A stretch of DNA of 64,000 bases, taken from assembly GCA_016290295.1 (NCBI GenBank), contig JAEETJ010000013.1:1-64000 (forward strand), given 5' to 3'. This stretch comes from Bacteroidales bacterium (GTDB lineage Bacteria > Bacteroidota > Bacteroidia > Bacteroidales > WCHB1-69). The notes below the pieces were generated by a model. It was given only the letters and a program-made list of their open reading frames with translations. It was not told the DNA's origin and ran no database searches. Both the position numbers and the translations under genes were made by a program. This document shows positions 15,871 through 23,192 of the stretch, piece after piece; the first letter of the stretch is position 1, and each line of letters begins with the position of its first letter.

Positions 15871-16314
15871 ATGACTGAAAAAGAGAAAACATACGAATTG
15901 CTGCACAAGCAAGTGCAAGCTTTGATAGAAGGGGAACAAGACGAGATTGCCGTGATGGCCAACGTGGCAGCACTTATTCATGAAACTTTCCATTTTTGGT
16001 GGACGGGCTTTTACCGTGTGAAAGGACAAGAGCTGGTGTTGGGACCGTTCCAGGGACCCATTGCCTGTACGAGAATTGCATACGGACGCGGAGTATGTGG
16101 TACAGCTTGGCAGGAAAAACGCAGCATTGTGGTGCCCGATGTGGAGCAGTTCAAGGGACATATTGCCTGTAGTAGTGCCTCCAAGAGCGAAATTGTGGTG
16201 CCCGTATGGAAAAATGATGAGATTGTGGCGGTTCTGGACATTGACAGCGAGAAACTGAACACTTTTGATGAAATAGACCGAATTTGGTTGGAGAAAATGT
16301 GCACTTTACTATGA
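15871..16314 (+). CDS. msrC: Free methionine-(R)-sulfoxide reductase (GAF domain)
   Basis: A 147-residue single GAF domain protein. The three conserved cysteines are C66 (GPIACTRI), C76 (GRGVCGTA) and C100 (GHIACSSASKSEIVVP), with the 10- and 24-residue spacing of fRMsr enzymes. It reduces free methionine-R-sulfoxide with thioredoxin in oxidative stress defence. The C-terminal FDEIDRIWLEKM is also typical. It appears monocistronic, divergent from the NagB/PIG-L gene. Confidence 0.92.
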   Translation: MTEKEKTYELLHKQVQALIEGEQDEIAVMANVAALIHETFHFWWTGFYRVKGQELVLGPFQGPIACTRIAYGRGVCGTAWQEKRSIVVPDVEQFKGHIACSSASKSEIVVPVWKNDEIVAVLDIDSEKLNTFDEIDRIWLEKMCTLL

Positions 16315-16411
16315 TGGTTATACGTTAGACGAAAAATGGTCAACTATTTTTCTCTACGCCTTCATGCCTTTACGTAAATAAAAAAAACTACTAGCACATT
16401 AAAAATAATTG

Positions 16412-16419
16412 TATTTTTG
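16412..16419 (+). promoter_or_regulatory. -7 promoter element TATTTTTG for the PepSY-like pair
   Basis: TATTTTTG lies 69 nt before the lipoprotein start at 16488 and directly follows a GCACATTAAAAATAATT word. Confidence 0.55.
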
Positions 16420-16487
16420 CAATTCAATAATGATTAAGAGATGAATTTTCTCTTAAAATGATAAACGAGAACAAAAAATCAGAAAAA

Positions 16488-16904
16488 ATGAAAAAAACAC
16501 TTCTTTTCTTAGTGGGTTTATTTACCCTTGTCACATTTGTATCATGCAACCGTCATATCCCTGCCAGCAAATTGCCACAGCAAGCACAGACTTTCCTAAC
16601 CCAGTATTTTCCGGGCACGAATGTTCTTTCTGTAGAACGAGACGGTTTAAAATATGATGTTTATCTTATGGATGGAACCAGCCTTGAGTTCCGTCATTCC
16701 GGTGACTGGCATGATGTGGATTGTCAGATGATGCCTGTTCCGGAAGGTATTGTTCCGATGCCTATCCAGACCTATGTCACCACTAATTTCCCAGCTTGTT
16801 TTATTGTGAAAATCAAACAAGAACGCCGGGAATATGAGGTGGAACTGAGTAATGACTTGGAACTGAAATTTGATAGAAGTGGGAACTTTATTTATGCTGA
16901 CTAA
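16488..16904 (+). CDS. PepSY-like domain lipoprotein
   Basis: A 138-residue protein. The signal peptide ends in a lipobox (LVTFVSC), so Cys is probably lipidated at about residue 20. Two PepSY-like (putative beta-lactamase-inhibitor-like) repeats follow: each has P.Q.QTF...YFP or P.PIQTYVTTNFP, then a Y-V/E-V-x-L strand and a LEF/LKF strand. I chose ATG 16488 (MKKTLLFLVG); an in-frame ATG at 16458 would add ten charged residues before the signal peptide. Its product and the next are paralogous. These proteins are common in gut Bacteroidota; function is unknown. Confidence 0.78.
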   Translation: MKKTLLFLVGLFTLVTFVSCNRHIPASKLPQQAQTFLTQYFPGTNVLSVERDGLKYDVYLMDGTSLEFRHSGDWHDVDCQMMPVPEGIVPMPIQTYVTTNFPACFIVKIKQERREYEVELSNDLELKFDRSGNFIYAD

Positions 16905-16956
16905 TTAGAAAAACCTTATTTAAAATCACAATTCTTATACCTTAAAAATTTTTATT

Positions 16957-17391
16957 ATGAAAAAAATCTTTTTTGTAGCAAGTATAATTTTGCTTTGTAC
17001 TTTGAGTGCAGTAGCCCAGGATCGTATGATTACGTTTGACCAGCTTCCCCAGAGTTCGCAGACCTTTATCACGACATATTTTTCAAAAGCAAATGTGTCT
17101 TATGTGAAAATTGATGAGGAATCATACGGCTTTGAGTATGAAGTGTATTTCAACAATGGTAACAAGGTGGAATTTGACAAAACTGGAGAAATGAAAAAGG
17201 TGGACTGCAACCATAGTAAAGTGCCGGACGGAATTGTTCCTGCACAGGTAATAAAATATATTAACACCAATTATCCGGGTGCCTTTGTGACAGAGTGGTG
17301 CAAGAAACGTACCAATTGGAATGCGGAACTGAGCAATGGTTTGGATTTGTATTTCAACAGTCAGTACATGCTTATCGGCATTGACGATTAA
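16957..17391 (+). CDS. PepSY-like domain secreted protein
   Basis: A 144-residue protein. The signal peptide (residues 1-20) ends in AVAQ, so it is soluble or periplasmic, unlike its lipoprotein paralogue 52 nt upstream. It repeats the same architecture: FDQLPQSSQTFITTYF, then YEVYFNNGNKVEFDKTGE, then VPDGIVPAQVIKYINTNYPG and ELSNGLDLYF. The pair probably arose by duplication and is cotranscribed. Confidence 0.78.
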   Translation: MKKIFFVASIILLCTLSAVAQDRMITFDQLPQSSQTFITTYFSKANVSYVKIDEESYGFEYEVYFNNGNKVEFDKTGEMKKVDCNHSKVPDGIVPAQVIKYINTNYPGAFVTEWCKKRTNWNAELSNGLDLYFNSQYMLIGIDD

Positions 17392-17501
17392 GCGACTATA
17401 GTCACATACAATTTACAAGAAAAGACGCGGTTGATTGCCGTGTTTTTTTTTGTCTTTTTTTTAATTGGCACATTAACTAATTTGCTAATTGAAATTTTTC
17501 G

Positions 17502-17509
17502 TATTTTTG
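17502..17509 (+). promoter_or_regulatory. -7 promoter element TATTTTTG driving the cobalamin riboswitch
   Basis: TATTTTTG lies directly before the riboswitch aptamer, which begins about 10 nt downstream, close to the expected transcription start. AT-rich words (AATTGGCACATTAACTAATT) precede it. Confidence 0.6.
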
Positions 17510-17519
17510 CCGCTGATTT

Positions 17520-17735
17520 TTCGGTGAGCGGTTTTCGTTATGAAAATCGCGAGAGGGAAACAGGTGAGAATCCTGTACAGTACCCGCTGCTGTAAGTTTC
17601 AGCGAACCGGGAACACTCCGCAAGCCACTGTTGAGCACATCAATGGGAAGGCGAAGTTCCAGGTGAAACAAGTCAGAAAACCTGCCGAAGAACCACAAAA
17701 GTGAACAGCTTCGGGAGGTAGGCTTACACATGAAA
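17520..17735 (+). promoter_or_regulatory. Cobalamin (B12) riboswitch
   Basis: The conserved core of the cobalamin aptamer is present in order: GAGGGAAACAGGTGAGAATC at about 17551-17570, TACCCGCTGCTGTAAG, GCAAGCCACTG, ATGGGAAGGCGAAG, and the B12 box AAGTCAGAAAACCTGCC at 17670-17686. A 3' segment with CTTCGGGAGGTAGGC may form the kissing-loop or expression-platform helix. The controlled gene starts about 80 nt further on. In this class, B12 normally lowers expression, so the gene should be induced when B12 is scarce. Confidence 0.92.
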
Positions 17736-17812
17736 GATTTATTATCAAAGAATCTCTTTGTATCCTTTCCCAAGCATAGGCACGAATTTTTATTGTATAA
17801 CTTAAAAATATT

Positions 17813-20116
17813 ATGCTTATGAAAAAAATCTTATTCTTTTTGCTTGTGTTAGCAAGTTTTACGCTTTCCGCTCAGAACGAGCAGATGAGAGAAATGATGC
17901 GCACGATGCAGCCCTCAAGAAATGTGACCGATGTGCCAGCCGCAAACATCCAGTTCTGGGTAGGTAGCGGTAGCAATGAAGTGGTGGCCGCCTTCTTCTT
18001 CTGCAACAATCCCGCTGTGGGAATTGCTTACGGTTACCGTTTTAATGGAACAGCTACAATTGTTGATATGTGCAATGCTATTCATGCAGCAGATCCGAAT
18101 TTTACATTCACCACGAGTGGTAATTTTTTCAATACCATTGCCTATAATAACGGGACACTTTCTTGCTCCATTACTGGTGGCATGATGATGTACACAGTCA
18201 ACGGAAATTATGTAAGTGGTAATTCCGATCCTATCGCTAATGGGGATTATTTTGAATTGTGTGAATATGGTGGTTGCACGCTTCCTACTACAAACATCTA
18301 TTATCCTGTGGATCCCAATGCACCGACTGCTGTTGATGCTACTATCGATGCCGATGATATCCTGTATTGGGTGGGTGAAGGTAGCAACGAGGTTGTTTTT
18401 ATCGTCAACTGGTGCGACACCGCCATTGCCATGGCTTGGGGTGTGCATTTCAACGGTGACAGCATTACTGTGGCAGATATTCTGGATACTCTTTGGGAAT
18501 ATGACGACCGTTTTGATTTTGATGCCACCGGAGGCTTTGTGAATGATATTATGTATGAAGATGATGTGTATAACTTGTCTTTGCAAGGGTCTTATTTCAT
18601 GTATAATGTGAATGGCGGTTCAGCTATGGGTATAGAATCACAGTATGTACATGACGGTGATTATATTAAGTTCGGTGATGAAATGTGCGGAATTGCTGAC
18701 GCTAACTGGAATTATACTTGGACTACACCGATAGTCCCTGTTTCCATTCCTCAAGGCGATGAACCTGCTGATGCTACCATTTCTGCCGATAATATCATTT
18801 ATTGGGTAGGTAATGGCGAAAATGAGGTAGTTTTCGCCGTAAACTGGTGCAACCCCTCAGAGGCTTTGGCTTGGGGTGTGCGTTTCTCAGGCAATAGTGC
18901 TATAGTTGCCGACATTATGCACACTATCGAATTGTATGACTCTCGTATTCATTTTGAGGGTACTGGTTATATTTCCAACATCACTTTTGCCGATGGAACC
19001 CATGACAACTACACTCCCAGCATGTACTGGATGTACAATGTCAATGGCGTAGGTGCTATGTTAGGTATTGATGAGCAGACCGTTCAGAATGGTGACATTA
19101 TCAAGTTCGGTGACAGCGGTTGCGGCATTGATGACGGAAACTGGAATTATGCTTGGATTACCCCCATTCAGCCTGTTGAATTGCCCGCTGCTTCAACAGA
19201 GGTTTTCGATGGTATTGTCGGCACTGAAGGCTGCCAAGCTATCAAATATGATGATGCCGCTATCTTAGGCTGGGCTACTTCTTGCGTAGTAACCCGCGGT
19301 TATCAGAATATTGAGCAAGCTGGTGATTTGGCTTCTTATGGTACAGACAATGACGCTGTTGGTGCTTCGAGCGAATCTACTTCAGAAGGTATGGTGAGCT
19401 TGGGTGATGGCGGATATGCAGTTCTTACTTTCGGCATGCCTATTACTAATGGCGAAGGTTATGATTTCGCTGTGTTTGAAAATGCTTTGAATCACACTTT
19501 CCTCGAATTAGCTTTTGTGGAAGTCAGTTCAGATGGCGAACATTATTATCGCTTCCCTTCAGTGTCCAATACTCAGACTGAACAGCAAATCACCAATGGT
19601 GGTGCGGTGGATGCCACTAAGATTAATAACTTGGCTGGAAAGTATATTGTTGGTTGGGGTACTCCTTTCGATTTGGAAGAATTAGCTGGTTACAGCAACT
19701 TGGATATCAACAATGTAACCCATGTGCGCATTGTGGATGTGGTGGGTAGCATCAATCCTCTGTATGGCACTACCGATAAGAATGGTCATTTGATCAATGA
19801 ACCATATCCGACACCATTCGCCAGTAGTGGTTTTGACTTGAGTGGTGTAGCTGTAATGAATGGCTGGACTCCCACCGCAGTCAACAATTATCAGCAGGAA
19901 ATCAGCTTCATGGCATATCCGAATCCCTGCCAGAATGTGTTGAATGTGAACAATGTTTCAGTGAATGAACCCATTTCCTTGTTCAATGCTATGGGTCAGC
20001 AGATTTGGAGTGGCATGACGCAGGATACATACTTCCAGCTTGATATGCAAGCTTATCCCGCTGGCATGTACATGTTGCAAATTGGTACTCAGATGACGAA
20101 GATTGTCAAGAGATAA
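17813..20116 (+). CDS. B12-riboswitch-controlled T9SS surface protein with three transcobalamin-like repeats
   Basis: A 767-residue protein; signal peptide 1-20 ending LSAQ (start at 17813 or, two codons later, 17819). Three repeats of about 115-130 residues occupy about 46-160, 183-311 and 327-457. Each starts FWVG/YWVGxGxNEVV, has WGVxFxG (repeat 1: YGYRFNG), a T/IVADI-type helix, then YxVNG and finally GDYIKFG-type. The half from the helix to GD resembles DUF4430, the beta-domain of transcobalamin and intrinsic factor. Residues about 464-680 form another conserved-looking domain (YDFAVFENALNHTFLELAFV). A T9SS sorting domain ends it (MAYPNPCQN, then AGMYMLQIG). Regulation and repeats together suggest a surface B12-binding protein; this is inference. 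No TonB receptor gene adjoins. Confidence 0.8.
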   Translation: MLMKKILFFLLVLASFTLSAQNEQMREMMRTMQPSRNVTDVPAANIQFWVGSGSNEVVAAFFFCNNPAVGIAYGYRFNGTATIVDMCNAIHAADPNFTFTTSGNFFNTIAYNNGTLSCSITGGMMMYTVNGNYVSGNSDPIANGDYFELCEYGGCTLPTTNIYYPVDPNAPTAVDATIDADDILYWVGEGSNEVVFIVNWCDTAIAMAWGVHFNGDSITVADILDTLWEYDDRFDFDATGGFVNDIMYEDDVYNLSLQGSYFMYNVNGGSAMGIESQYVHDGDYIKFGDEMCGIADANWNYTWTTPIVPVSIPQGDEPADATISADNIIYWVGNGENEVVFAVNWCNPSEALAWGVRFSGNSAIVADIMHTIELYDSRIHFEGTGYISNITFADGTHDNYTPSMYWMYNVNGVGAMLGIDEQTVQNGDIIKFGDSGCGIDDGNWNYAWITPIQPVELPAASTEVFDGIVGTEGCQAIKYDDAAILGWATSCVVTRGYQNIEQAGDLASYGTDNDAVGASSESTSEGMVSLGDGGYAVLTFGMPITNGEGYDFAVFENALNHTFLELAFVEVSSDGEHYYRFPSVSNTQTEQQITNGGAVDATKINNLAGKYIVGWGTPFDLEELAGYSNLDINNVTHVRIVDVVGSINPLYGTTDKNGHLINEPYPTPFASSGFDLSGVAVMNGWTPTAVNNYQQEISFMAYPNPCQNVLNVNNVSVNEPISLFNAMGQQIWSGMTQDTYFQLDMQAYPAGMYMLQIGTQMTKIVKR

Positions 20117-20125
20117 CACAAAGTT

Positions 20126-20153
20126 GTAGAGACGTGCCATGGCTCGTCTCTAC
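20126..20153. repeat. 28-nt palindromic element, intergenic copy
   Basis: Arms GTAGAGACG and CGTCTCTAC flank a 10-nt centre (TGCCATGGCT) that is itself nearly palindromic. It lies 10 nt after the T9SS gene. In-frame relatives are in the U32 peptidase gene (54954, 55110, 55221) and near the TonB receptor start (55902). Confidence 0.8.
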
Positions 20154-20189
20154 CATTTTTGTGGAGAATTGTGTATAATAAAGTTGTTG

Positions 20190-20222
20190 AAAAGGCACAG
20201 CCGCAAGGTTGTGCCTTTTTTA
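20190..20222 (+). terminator. Rho-independent terminator after the B12-regulated gene
   Basis: AAAGGCACAGC and GTTGTGCCTTTTTT form a stem (one G-T pair) around CGCAAG, with a T run. It lies between the T9SS gene and the leftward kinase gene and could serve both. Confidence 0.75.
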
Positions 20223-20251
20223 TTTGTATGGTTTGTTATGATGAAATGTCT

Positions 20252-21400
20252 CTACAAATTACATATAAATGTGGACATCCTTTCACGGCATGCCTCCACC
20301 TCTTGGAAATACCGCAATTGGTTGCGTGTGCGGATGAGGTTGTGCTCAGGATATTGGATTTTGTAGTAGGTGTCGCCGTTGAGATAGTCTGTCAGGAAGC
20401 GAACGGCCTGCATCATGGGGAACAAGGCTACAGCCAAGGGCAAATGCTCGCGTTCTATGGGCGTGAGGAAGGAAGCCGTTGACTCCAGATAACCACGGGT
20501 AAAGGCTTCGAAAATGTCCCAACGGAATGCGATGGAGTCGAGTTCGGGCGAATCTTCGGGTTGGCTGTTGGCGGCAGTGCGCAAAAAGTCGCCATAATCG
20601 GAGATAATATAGGCTGGCATCACAGTGTCAAGGTCGATGATGCAGAGCACGTTACCGTTGCGGTCGAAGAGCATGTTATTCACCTTTGTGTCGCAGTGGC
20701 AGATGCGTTTGGGTAGCAAACCTTGGCGATGCAGTTTTTCAGCCAAACACATTTCATCGGCATGAGCTTCAATAAGTTCCAGCTCTTTGCTTACCTCTTT
20801 TACGCGACCAGCAACATCGTTTGCTATAGTTTGTCGCAGCTGACTGATGCGGAGTTCCATGTTATGAAAGTTGGGAATGGTCTCTCCCAACGGCTCTTTT
20901 AGGTCAATGAGCTGTTTCTGGAAATGACCGAACGCTCGTCCGCAGTCGTAGCTGCTTTTGGGAGTTATTTCTTCAAGCGTAAGAGTATCAGCAATATAAA
21001 TATTCATGCGCCAATAACTGCAATCATGTTTGTTTTTTTCTGAATTTTCAGAAAGAAGATTTGCAGATGCTTCTTCATTATCGGGAGAACAAACATAATA
21101 GGTTTTGCCTGTGCTGGTTGGGATAAAGCGAAGCACTCGCCGGTCCACATCAGCAATGCCTGCTGTTTGCAGTTTGTGGTGCAAGTGGTTTGTCACTGCC
21201 TCAATATTATGTTGCAGTAGCTCCACATCGGTGAAAATGTGGTGGTTGATGCGCTGAAGCACATAATCTGGCTTATCGGCCTCCTGGGTTCTGACCAAAA
21301 ACGTATCGTTGATGAGTCCCTTGCCCAAAGGCTCCACCGCCGCCACACTTCCTTCGATACGGAAATGCCGCACAATCTCTATCAATTGTTCGTTGGTCAT
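20252..21400 (-). CDS. Phosphotransferase of the N-acetylhexosamine 1-kinase (NahK) type
   Basis: A 382-residue aminoglycoside phosphotransferase-fold kinase. N-terminal lobe: VAAVEPLGKGLINDTFLV and YVLQRINHHIF, the pattern of NahK-like enzymes. Catalytic loop HCDTKVNNMLF and metal-binding IIDLDTVMPAYIISDYGDFLR. NahK phosphorylates GlcNAc or GalNAc at C1. It lies 239 nt downstream of a GH109 gene on the same strand; GH109 enzymes release GalNAc, so a salvage pair is plausible. The spacer contains an unusual hairpin array. The gene's stop codon lies at the edge of a GTAGAGACA sequence, perhaps a remnant of the 28-nt palindrome. Confidence 0.82.
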   Translation of the reverse strand: MTNEQLIEIVRHFRIEGSVAAVEPLGKGLINDTFLVRTQEADKPDYVLQRINHHIFTDVELLQHNIEAVTNHLHHKLQTAGIADVDRRVLRFIPTSTGKTYYVCSPDNEEASANLLSENSEKNKHDCSYWRMNIYIADTLTLEEITPKSSYDCGRAFGHFQKQLIDLKEPLGETIPNFHNMELRISQLRQTIANDVAGRVKEVSKELELIEAHADEMCLAEKLHRQGLLPKRICHCDTKVNNMLFDRNGNVLCIIDLDTVMPAYIISDYGDFLRTAANSQPEDSPELDSIAFRWDIFEAFTRGYLESTASFLTPIEREHLPLAVALFPMMQAVRFLTDYLNGDTYYKIQYPEHNLIRTRNQLRYFQEVEACRERMSTFICNL

Positions 21401-21544
21401 TTTTTCACTTTAGAATTCAAAATTCAGAATTCAAAACTAACCCCTATCCACTAATTCCTATTCCCTAAAATCATTTGCTAATTCAATCAGCACATTATTC
21501 ATAATTTTAGCCTTTCCTTGTATTCTCTCCACTTGCGAAGCACA

Positions 21545-21641
21545 ACTCTCCTCGGTGCTTGCACCGACTCCCCTCGAACGAAGAGAGACTCCCCTTAGGC
21601 ACAGCCTAACTCCCCTCAAGCACGTAGTGCGAGACTCCCCT
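21545..21641. repeat. Array of ACTCCCCT words separated by short hairpins
   Basis: ACTCCCCT (first copy ACTCTCCT) occurs at 21545, 21567, 21588, 21609 and 21634, every 21-25 nt. Between copies are palindromes: CGGTGCTTGCACCG, CGAACG-like, TTAGGCACAGCCTAA, and GCACGTAGTGC. The array reaches to the GH109 stop codon. It is in the spacer between GH109 and the kinase gene; the rest of that spacer (21401-21544) holds AATTCAAAATTCAGAATTC-type words. Confidence 0.75.
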
Positions 21642-23031
21642 AATTTTCAGCGAACGCATAGCTAAACCCCTTCACCCTGTCCCATGCTCCACGGGTGAAG
21701 TCGGGGATGGCAACAGGGGCGGAGCCGTTCTCTAATGAAAGGCGAGTCAGCGGACCTAAGCAGCACCACTCGGCCATGTCGTATACATCCATGTCAAGCG
21801 GGAGACCGTTTTGCAGGCAATACACCAAGCGGTAGTCCATCAGGAAATCCATACCTCCATGGCCGCCCACACGACGGGCTGTTTCCTCTAACTCTTGCAC
21901 AAACGGAGGCAGGTATTTCTGCAACATGGCCTGACAAAGTTCGGCAGGCAGGGCAGAATGGGCATTCAGATTCTGATAATCAACAGTTGTTGTGCTATCA
22001 AGATTTTCTGTGCGGAACAACAACTGTTGTATCGGGTATTTGCTGGCATAGCCATCGGAACCTACCACCTGATACATGCGGCTGTAGGGGCGCGGTGTCA
22101 GCACATCGTGCTGGATGAGCATGGTTTTGCCATTGACGGTGCGGATGAGTGTGGAGGTCTGGTCGCCGTTCTGGAAGTCGGTGCAGTCTTCGCCCGTCAG
22201 TTTCTTCACTACTTTGGGACCATTATAAGGCTTTGTGTCCATAGCCACCAGGTATTCCATGCGGTCGCCACGGTGGATGTTCAGCACTTGGCAGTCGGGG
22301 CCGATGCCATGGGTGGGATAGATGTCGCCACGGTTCTTCATGTTGTAGTCGAGGCGCCAGTTTTCCCAGTATTCTGTCCAGAAATCATCAAGGTTGTGCA
22401 GGTAGGAGCCTTCCACATGTAGCACCTCGCCGAAAAGTCCCTGCTGGGCCATATTCAGCGTGGCAATCTCGAAGAAGTCATAGACGCAGTTTTCTAGCAT
22501 CATGCAGTGCAGGCGGGTGCGTTCGCTGGTGTTGATGAGTTGCCAAATCTCCTCCATGGTAAGGGCGGCGGGCACCTCGATGGCCACATGTTTGCCATGC
22601 TCCATGGCATAAACAGCCAATGGCACATGGTGTACCCAGTCGGTGGCGATGTAGATGAGGTCGATGTCATCGCGCTCGCACATCTCCTTATAGGCTTCGG
22701 TACTGCCGCTATAGCCCGTGGCACGAGGCCGACCGAGCTTCTCCAACAGCTCTTGGCAGGCCTCTACGCGGTCGGCCTCCACATCGCAGAGCCCTTTCAC
22801 GGCGGTGCCCTCAATCTGGGCGAAGCGTTCCACTGCACCTGGACCGCGCATACCCAGGCCGATGAAGCCCACACGTACCGTGTCCATCGGTGGGGCGGTC
22901 AGTTGCAGCACATCGCTCTGTCCGGCCGGCCGCTCTGGCACCTCTGTCTCAATCATTTTCGTTTGCTGTCCTTTGTTTCCGCACGCCACCAACAGCAAAG
23001 TTATTGCCAATAGGTAAAAGAATCTTTTCAT
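21640..23031 (-). CDS. GH109-like glycosidase, Gfo/Idh/MocA family lipoprotein
   Basis: A 463-residue protein. The lipobox LLLVACG gives Cys17 as probable lipidation site. An NAD-binding Rossmann domain starts at about residue 50 (VRVGFIGLGMRGPGAVERFAQ). The following TDWVHHVPLAVYAMEHGKHV and IEVPAALTMEEIWQL and the later GDIYPTHGIGPDCQVLNIHRGDRM are typical of the GH109 alpha-N-acetylgalactosaminidase group, which uses an NAD redox mechanism. Substrate specificity cannot be proved from sequence. The adjacent NahK-type kinase supports a role with GalNAc or GlcNAc. Membrane-anchored, facing the periplasm or outside. Confidence 0.85.
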   Translation of the reverse strand: MKRFFYLLAITLLLVACGNKGQQTKMIETEVPERPAGQSDVLQLTAPPMDTVRVGFIGLGMRGPGAVERFAQIEGTAVKGLCDVEADRVEACQELLEKLGRPRATGYSGSTEAYKEMCERDDIDLIYIATDWVHHVPLAVYAMEHGKHVAIEVPAALTMEEIWQLINTSERTRLHCMMLENCVYDFFEIATLNMAQQGLFGEVLHVEGSYLHNLDDFWTEYWENWRLDYNMKNRGDIYPTHGIGPDCQVLNIHRGDRMEYLVAMDTKPYNGPKVVKKLTGEDCTDFQNGDQTSTLIRTVNGKTMLIQHDVLTPRPYSRMYQVVGSDGYASKYPIQQLLFRTENLDSTTTVDYQNLNAHSALPAELCQAMLQKYLPPFVQELEETARRVGGHGGMDFLMDYRLVYCLQNGLPLDMDVYDMAEWCCLGPLTRLSLENGSAPVAIPDFTRGAWDRVKGFSYAFAEN

Positions 23032-23062
23032 AAATATTGTTTTAAGGATAAAAATCAGTGAG

Positions 23063-23070
23063 CAAAGATA
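23063..23070 (-). promoter_or_regulatory. -7 promoter element TATCTTTG for the GH109 gene
   Basis: CAAAGATA on the plus strand, 31 nt before the leftward start codon at 23031. Confidence 0.6.
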
Positions 23071-23084
23071 CGTAAAAAAATGAA

Positions 23085-23155
23085 TGGCACATTAACCAAT
23101 TTGTACACTGATTAATTTGCTAATTAACTAATTTGTTCATTTGCTAATTATTTTT
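23085..23155. repeat. GCTAATTAACTAATTTG-type word mosaic
   Basis: Repeats of GGCACATTAACCAATTTG, ATTAATTTGCTAATTAAC and TAATTTGTTCATTTGC lie between the two divergent promoters. The same word family is at 5090-5125, 9319-9355, 17462-17492, 43239-43265, 52680-52722 and 63312-63385. Confidence 0.65.
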
Positions 23156-23157
23156 TG

Positions 23158-23165
23158 TATCTTTG
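23158..23165 (+). promoter_or_regulatory. -7 promoter element TATCTTTG for pepE
   Basis: TATCTTTG, 27 nt before the pepE ATG. Confidence 0.6.
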
Positions 23166-23192
23166 CACCCTTAACCCTTAAAATGTTTTGAT

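Noticed and set aside
15739..16161. N-terminal extension of the NagB/PIG-L protein
   Set aside because: The open frame continues upstream but runs antisense through the msrC gene and across the promoter at 15774-15781. The residues show no family pattern.
17392..17465. Intrinsic terminator after the second PepSY-like gene
   Set aside because: A T run follows CGGTTGATTGCCG, but only three base pairs are firm, so I do not call it.
17477..17773. Leftward small ORF across the riboswitch
   Set aside because: It is antisense to the conserved cobalamin aptamer, whose sequence explains the open frame.
20228..20255. Second intergenic copy of the 28-nt palindrome at the kinase stop codon
   Set aside because: Only the right arm (TGTCTCTAC) matches; the left half shows no clear complement, so it is at most a remnant.
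21545..21641. CRISPR array
   Set aside because: The repeated word is only 8 nt and the spacers are 13-17-nt palindromes; there are no cas genes. CRISPR repeats are longer and their spacers are not palindromic.
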